A stretch of 45,119 nucleotides of DNA from CAYSUS01 sp964434165 (lineage in GTDB: Bacteria; Planctomycetota; Planctomycetia; Pirellulales; Thermoguttaceae): assembly GCA_964434165.1 (NCBI GenBank), contig CAYSUS010000056.1, forward strand, positions 1 through 45,119, written 5' to 3'. Below are positions 42,026 through 45,119 of this stretch, one piece after another. How positions within the stretch are numbered: position 1 is the first letter of the stretch; each line of letters opens with the position of its first letter. Both the position numbers and the translations under genes were made by a program. The notes under the pieces are model-generated. The model ran no database searches. It saw only the letters and a list, made by a program, of their open reading frames with translations, and was not told the origin of the DNA.

Positions 42026-43210
42026 ATGCGTATCGCCCACGTCATCACCCGCATGATCGTCGGCGGCGCCCAGGAGAACACGCTCCTGTGCTGCGAGGAT
42101 CTGTTGCGCGACTACGGCGACGAGGTGCTGCTGGTGACCGGGCCGCCGCTGGGGCCGGAGGGGAGCCTTCTGGATCGGGCCAGGGCAGGGGGGGTTCCGC
42201 TGGAGGTCATTGGGGCCCTGCGCCGCCCGATCCATCCGTGGCGTGATTGCGTTAGCTACCGCGCCGTCGAGAAGGCGATCCGCCATTTCCGGCCGGAGGT
42301 GGTGCACACGCACAGCGCCAAGGGCGGGATCCTGGGCCGCGCGGCGGCGTGGAAGCTGGGCGTGCCGGCCGTGGTCCACACGGTCCACGGGGCGCCGTTT
42401 CACCCCTATCAGAATCCGGTCGCGCGCCGGGCCTATCGCGCCTGCGAGCGCTGGGCCGCGCGCCGCTGCCACGCCATGGTCGGCGTGTCGGACGCCATGA
42501 CCGAGCTGATGGTTTCGGCCGGCGTGGCCCCGCGCTCGATGCTCACGACGGTCTACAGCGGCATGGAGGTGGAGCCGTTTCTCCGTGCCGACGAGCACCG
42601 GGCCCGGGTGCGCGGGGTCCTCGGCTACGGGCCCGACGACGTCGTGGTGGGCAAGATCGCCCGGCTGTTCCCGCTCAAGGGGCACGAGTACGTGATCCGC
42701 GCCGCTCCCGAGATCGTCGCCCGCAACCCCAACGTCCGGTTCCTCTTCGTCGGAGACGGCATCCTCCGCGCTCCGCTTGAGCGCGCGATCCAGAGGGCGG
42801 GGCTCGAGGACCATTTCCGCCTCGTCGGATTGGTCCCCAGCGAGCAGGTGCCGGCCTGGATCGCCGCGATGGACCTACTGATTCACACCAGTCTTCGCGA
42901 GGGGCTCGCCCGAGCGATCCCGCAGGCCCTGATCGCCGGCAAGCCGGTGGTCAGCTACGACGTGGACGGGGCGCGCGAAGTCGTGCTGCCCGGCCAGACC
43001 GGCTATCTCGCACCGCCGAGGAGCCACGCGCCCCTGGTCGAGGCGGTGCTCGAGCTGGCCGCGGACGCCCCGCTGCGCGACCGGCTGGGTAGCCAAGGCC
43101 GGAAGCGGTTTGCCGACCTCTTCCGTCACCAGCACATGACGGGTCAGCTTCGAGGGCTCTACGAGCGCCTGCTGAGCCGACCGGCCGCAGAAGAAAGTGC
43201 AGAAAAGTGA
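42026..43210 (+). CDS. GT4-family glycosyltransferase
   Basis: A 394-residue cytoplasmic glycosyltransferase of the GT-B fold, family GT4. The N-terminal domain has the GGAQENTLL donor-side loop and VVHTHSAKGGILGRAAAW; the C-terminal domain has VGKIARLFPLKGHEYVIRAA, FLFVGDG and the EX7E-type region SLREGLARAIPQALIAGKPVV, where the first Glu-equivalent is in REGLARAIPQAL. Typical members transfer sugars onto lipid-linked or extracellular polysaccharide precursors. No other polysaccharide gene adjoins it, so the acceptor is unknown. The ATG at 42026 fits the family start (MRIAHVITRMIVGGAQ). It is followed by a gap of 193 bases with the promoter of the kinase gene. Confidence 0.92.
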   Translation: MRIAHVITRMIVGGAQENTLLCCEDLLRDYGDEVLLVTGPPLGPEGSLLDRARAGGVPLEVIGALRRPIHPWRDCVSYRAVEKAIRHFRPEVVHTHSAKGGILGRAAAWKLGVPAVVHTVHGAPFHPYQNPVARRAYRACERWAARRCHAMVGVSDAMTELMVSAGVAPRSMLTTVYSGMEVEPFLRADEHRARVRGVLGYGPDDVVVGKIARLFPLKGHEYVIRAAPEIVARNPNVRFLFVGDGILRAPLERAIQRAGLEDHFRLVGLVPSEQVPAWIAAMDLLIHTSLREGLARAIPQALIAGKPVVSYDVDGAREVVLPGQTGYLAPPRSHAPLVEAVLELAADAPLRDRLGSQGRKRFADLFRHQHMTGQLRGLYERLLSRPAAEESAEK

Positions 43211-43305
43211 GGAGTTTTGCTTGAATGCGGAGCCGCTGCGCTGAGGCACGTGGAGGTTCGGGGAAGGATGGGCAGCGCGGGGGAGGGGCGGGAGGGGCCT
43301 CGCAA

Positions 43306-43334
43306 TTGCCGGGCGGCGGCATCTTCGCTAGACT
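43306..43334 (+). promoter_or_regulatory. Sigma-70-like promoter for the kinase gene
   Basis: TTGCCG (43306-43311), a 17-base spacer and TAGACT (43329-43334) lie 69 bases before the kinase GTG. Confidence 0.55.
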
Positions 43335-43403
43335 AAAGGGGTTTCGATCGACCCGGTCCGAGCCACGTACGCTGAAGCACCCCCCTGCCGCGAGTCTCGC
43401 CCC

Positions 43404-44291
43404 GTGAGCAAAGCCGCCGAGGCCCCCGGATACGTCGGCCCCTACCGCCTGTTGAACGTCGTGAACACCGGGCAGTCGAGCCAGTTCTGGCAGGCCATGC
43501 ACGACGCCAAGGGCGAGTTCTTCGGGCTGAAGATCCCGCTGAAGAAATACCGCAAGAACCGCGAGCACATCGGTTATCTGAAGTGGGAATACACGGTGGG
43601 CTCGAAGCTCGATCACCCGAACATCATTAGGATCGTCGAATACGGGGTCGATCGCGGCACCCCCTTCGTGGCCATGGAGTGGTTTGCGGCGCCGAACATG
43701 AAGAACCGGATTCGGCAGAACCTGGAAGGGATCGGCCACCTGATCCCCAAGATCGTGCTCCAAGCCACGGATGCCGTGGCGCATCTGAACAAGCAGGGGT
43801 GGGTGCACCGCGACATCAAGCCCGACAACTTCCTGGTCTCGGACGAGGGCGACGTGAAGCTGATCGATTTCGCCCTCGCCCAGAGGCGGCGGACCGGCCT
43901 GGCCAAGCTCCTGGTGCCCAAGTCCCGGGTGGTGCAAGGCACCCGGAGCTACATGTCGCCGGAACAGATTCGCGGCTCGGCGCTGGACGACCGGGCGGAT
44001 CAGTACAGCCTGGCCTGCACGCTCTTCGAGCTTGTCGGGGGGCGCCCTCCGTTCACGGGAGTCAACTCCAACGAGCTATTGAACAAGCACTTGAAGTCCG
44101 CCCCGCCCACGCTCGACTCGGTCAACAAGGAAGTGACTCCCCATTTCGCCAAGGTGCTCCGCAAGGCGATGGCCAAGAGTCCCTCGGATCGGTACAAGAC
44201 CACGGAGGATTTCCTCAGCGAGTTGCGCATGATTCATGTCATGCGCCAGCCGCCCCGCCCCCCCCAACAGTCGCCGGCGAAGTCCGAGTGA
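43404..44291 (+). CDS. Hanks-type Ser/Thr protein kinase
   Basis: A 295-residue soluble kinase, essentially only the catalytic domain. Lys43 in FFGLKIPLKK is the likely ATP-anchoring lysine, HRDIKPDN (135-142) is the catalytic loop with Asp137 and Asn142, RSYMSPEQ marks the activation-segment end and ADQYSLACTLFELVGG follows. The metal-binding DFG motif reads DFA (155-157). The glycine-rich loop reads VVNTGQSSQFWQA, with fewer glycines than usual. No membrane helix or sensory domain is attached, unlike many planctomycete kinases. The start is a GTG at 43404; a promoter is recognisable upstream. Target proteins are unknown; no phosphatase gene is adjacent. Confidence 0.9.
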   Translation: MSKAAEAPGYVGPYRLLNVVNTGQSSQFWQAMHDAKGEFFGLKIPLKKYRKNREHIGYLKWEYTVGSKLDHPNIIRIVEYGVDRGTPFVAMEWFAAPNMKNRIRQNLEGIGHLIPKIVLQATDAVAHLNKQGWVHRDIKPDNFLVSDEGDVKLIDFALAQRRRTGLAKLLVPKSRVVQGTRSYMSPEQIRGSALDDRADQYSLACTLFELVGGRPPFTGVNSNELLNKHLKSAPPTLDSVNKEVTPHFAKVLRKAMAKSPSDRYKTTEDFLSELRMIHVMRQPPRPPQQSPAKSE

Positions 44292-44514
44292 CTTCGCGTT
44301 GCGCCTCGGCCGGCAGGCCGGGCTACCTACCTTCGCCAGTTCCTCAAGACCAGAAAACCCGCAAGGAGAGCCGTCGCAGGGGACGAAGATGGACGGGGAG
44401 GCGGATGGCCGCCCCCGGCCGCGCCGGCATGGCACGCTGGCGACCGCGTATTCCCTCCGGCATGGGGTGGCCCCCATGCGCCCGGCACTCCGCATCATCC
44501 CAGATTCGGCAAAC

Positions 44515-45119
44515 ATGGCTGCAAACGAATTCCGGCTCGCCTTCGAGCGGCCGATCGCCGAGCTGGACGCGCGCAAGCGACGGCTCGACCAGGTCCATCC
44601 GGCCACGCCCGAGGTTCGCGAGGAGATCCGGCGGCTGCGCCGGGAGATCGCCGAGCTGACGCGGCACATCTACGCGAACCTGGAGCCGTGGCAGACGGTC
44701 GAGGTCGCCCGCCACCCCGACCGGCCCATGACCACGGACTACCTCGCCCTGGCCTTCGACGAGTTCGTCGAGCTGCACGGCGACAGGTTCTTCGGCGACG
44801 ACCGGGCGATCCGCACGGGGTGGGCCAAGCTCGACGAGTTCAAGGTCCTAGTGGTCGGACACCAGAAGGGCAAGTCGCTCAAGGAGCGGACCGCCTGCAA
44901 CTACGGCTTCGCTCACCCGGAAGGCTACCGCAAGGCCATGGCCAAGATGCGGCTGGCCGCCAAGTTCGGATTGCCCGTCATCTGCCTGATCGACACGGGC
45001 GGGGCCTATCCGGGCATCGGGGCCGAGGAGCGGGGCCAGGCGCAGGTGATCGCCCAGTCGATGTTCGAGATGTCGCGACTGCCGACGCCGGTCGTCTGCG
45101 TGGTGATCGGCGAAGGGGG
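44515..45119 (+). CDS. accA: Acetyl-CoA carboxylase carboxyltransferase alpha subunit (3' end cut by window)
   Basis: Alpha subunit of the carboxyltransferase that makes malonyl-CoA for fatty-acid synthesis. The frame is open to the window edge, giving 201 residues of an expected 320 or so. The N-terminal coiled-coil-like helix (RLAFERPIAELDARKRRLDQ, then IRRLRREIAELTRHIY) is followed by the conserved TTDYLALAFDEFVELHGDR, VVGHQKGKSLKER, HPEGYRKAMAKM, AYPGIGAEERGQAQ and VVCVVIGEGG. The usual IDTPGAYPG reads IDTGGAYPG here. The ATG at 44515 gives the family-like start MAANEFRLAFERP; an upstream in-frame ATG at 44476 is possible. The 223 bases before it hold no recognised gene. Confidence 0.95.
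   Translation, partial: MAANEFRLAFERPIAELDARKRRLDQVHPATPEVREEIRRLRREIAELTRHIYANLEPWQTVEVARHPDRPMTTDYLALAFDEFVELHGDRFFGDDRAIRTGWAKLDEFKVLVVGHQKGKSLKERTACNYGFAHPEGYRKAMAKMRLAAKFGLPVICLIDTGGAYPGIGAEERGQAQVIAQSMFEMSRLPTPVVCVVIGEG

Overview
The window is about 45 kb of GC-rich chromosome that reads as a member of the Planctomycetes. Markers that point there are a TIGR03000-domain protein (39052-39855), a DUF1559 protein with the CLNNLKQIGLALHNYHD and H-X9-DG motifs (3707-4606), a secreted DUF1080 protein, a HAF-repeat protein with a PEP-CTERM-like tail, a three-gene ExeA / degenerate P-loop / Tyr-rich membrane protein cassette, and many short palindromic intergenic repeats. No rRNA, tRNA, CRISPR array, transposase, integrase or phage gene was seen. 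The taxonomic call is an inference from gene content.

Layout. 20-3513: a COG4586/COG4587/COG3694-type ABC exporter whose ATPase and permease genes are split by a nucleotidyltransferase-like gene and a small partner. 3707-4606: DUF1559 protein. 4715-8993: two TIM-barrel isomerase-like genes around a UbiA prenyltransferase, then an alkaline-phosphatase-fold protein, resembling part of the Ebo metabolite cluster. 9048-10964: secreted heparinase II/III-like lyase. 11017-14527 (minus): the ExeA / P-loop / Tyr-rich cassette. 14800-18888: two paralogous Tat-type FAD oxidoreductases and a NapH-like polyferredoxin. 18878-21568 (minus): large secreted glycosidase-like protein. 21891-24116 (minus): amino-acid permease with fused universal-stress domains. 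24318-24755: PGPGW membrane protein. 24912-28643: full-length cobalamin-dependent methionine synthase, interrupted in frame by a perfect 33-nt palindromic element. 28954-29430: small anchored protein. 29618-30910: thiC. 31265-33143: convergent DUF1080 and HAF-repeat genes. 33358-36055 (minus): HAD phosphatase and TIGR03960 radical SAM protein. 36213-37448: exported protein-isoaspartate methyltransferase with an extra C-terminal domain. 37623-38762 (minus): RodA/FtsW. 39052-41853: TIGR03000 protein, asd, truA. 42026-43210: GT4 glycosyltransferase. 43404-44291: Ser/Thr kinase. 44515 to the end: partial accA.

The gene set mixes housekeeping metabolism (methionine, thiamine, aspartate-family amino acids, fatty acids, tRNA modification, cell-wall elongation) with envelope and secreted functions suited to polysaccharide use. 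The least explained parts are the 11017-14527 cassette, the 4715-8993 Ebo-like cluster, the FAD/FAD/polyferredoxin cluster, and the palindromic repeats, one of which lies inside metH.
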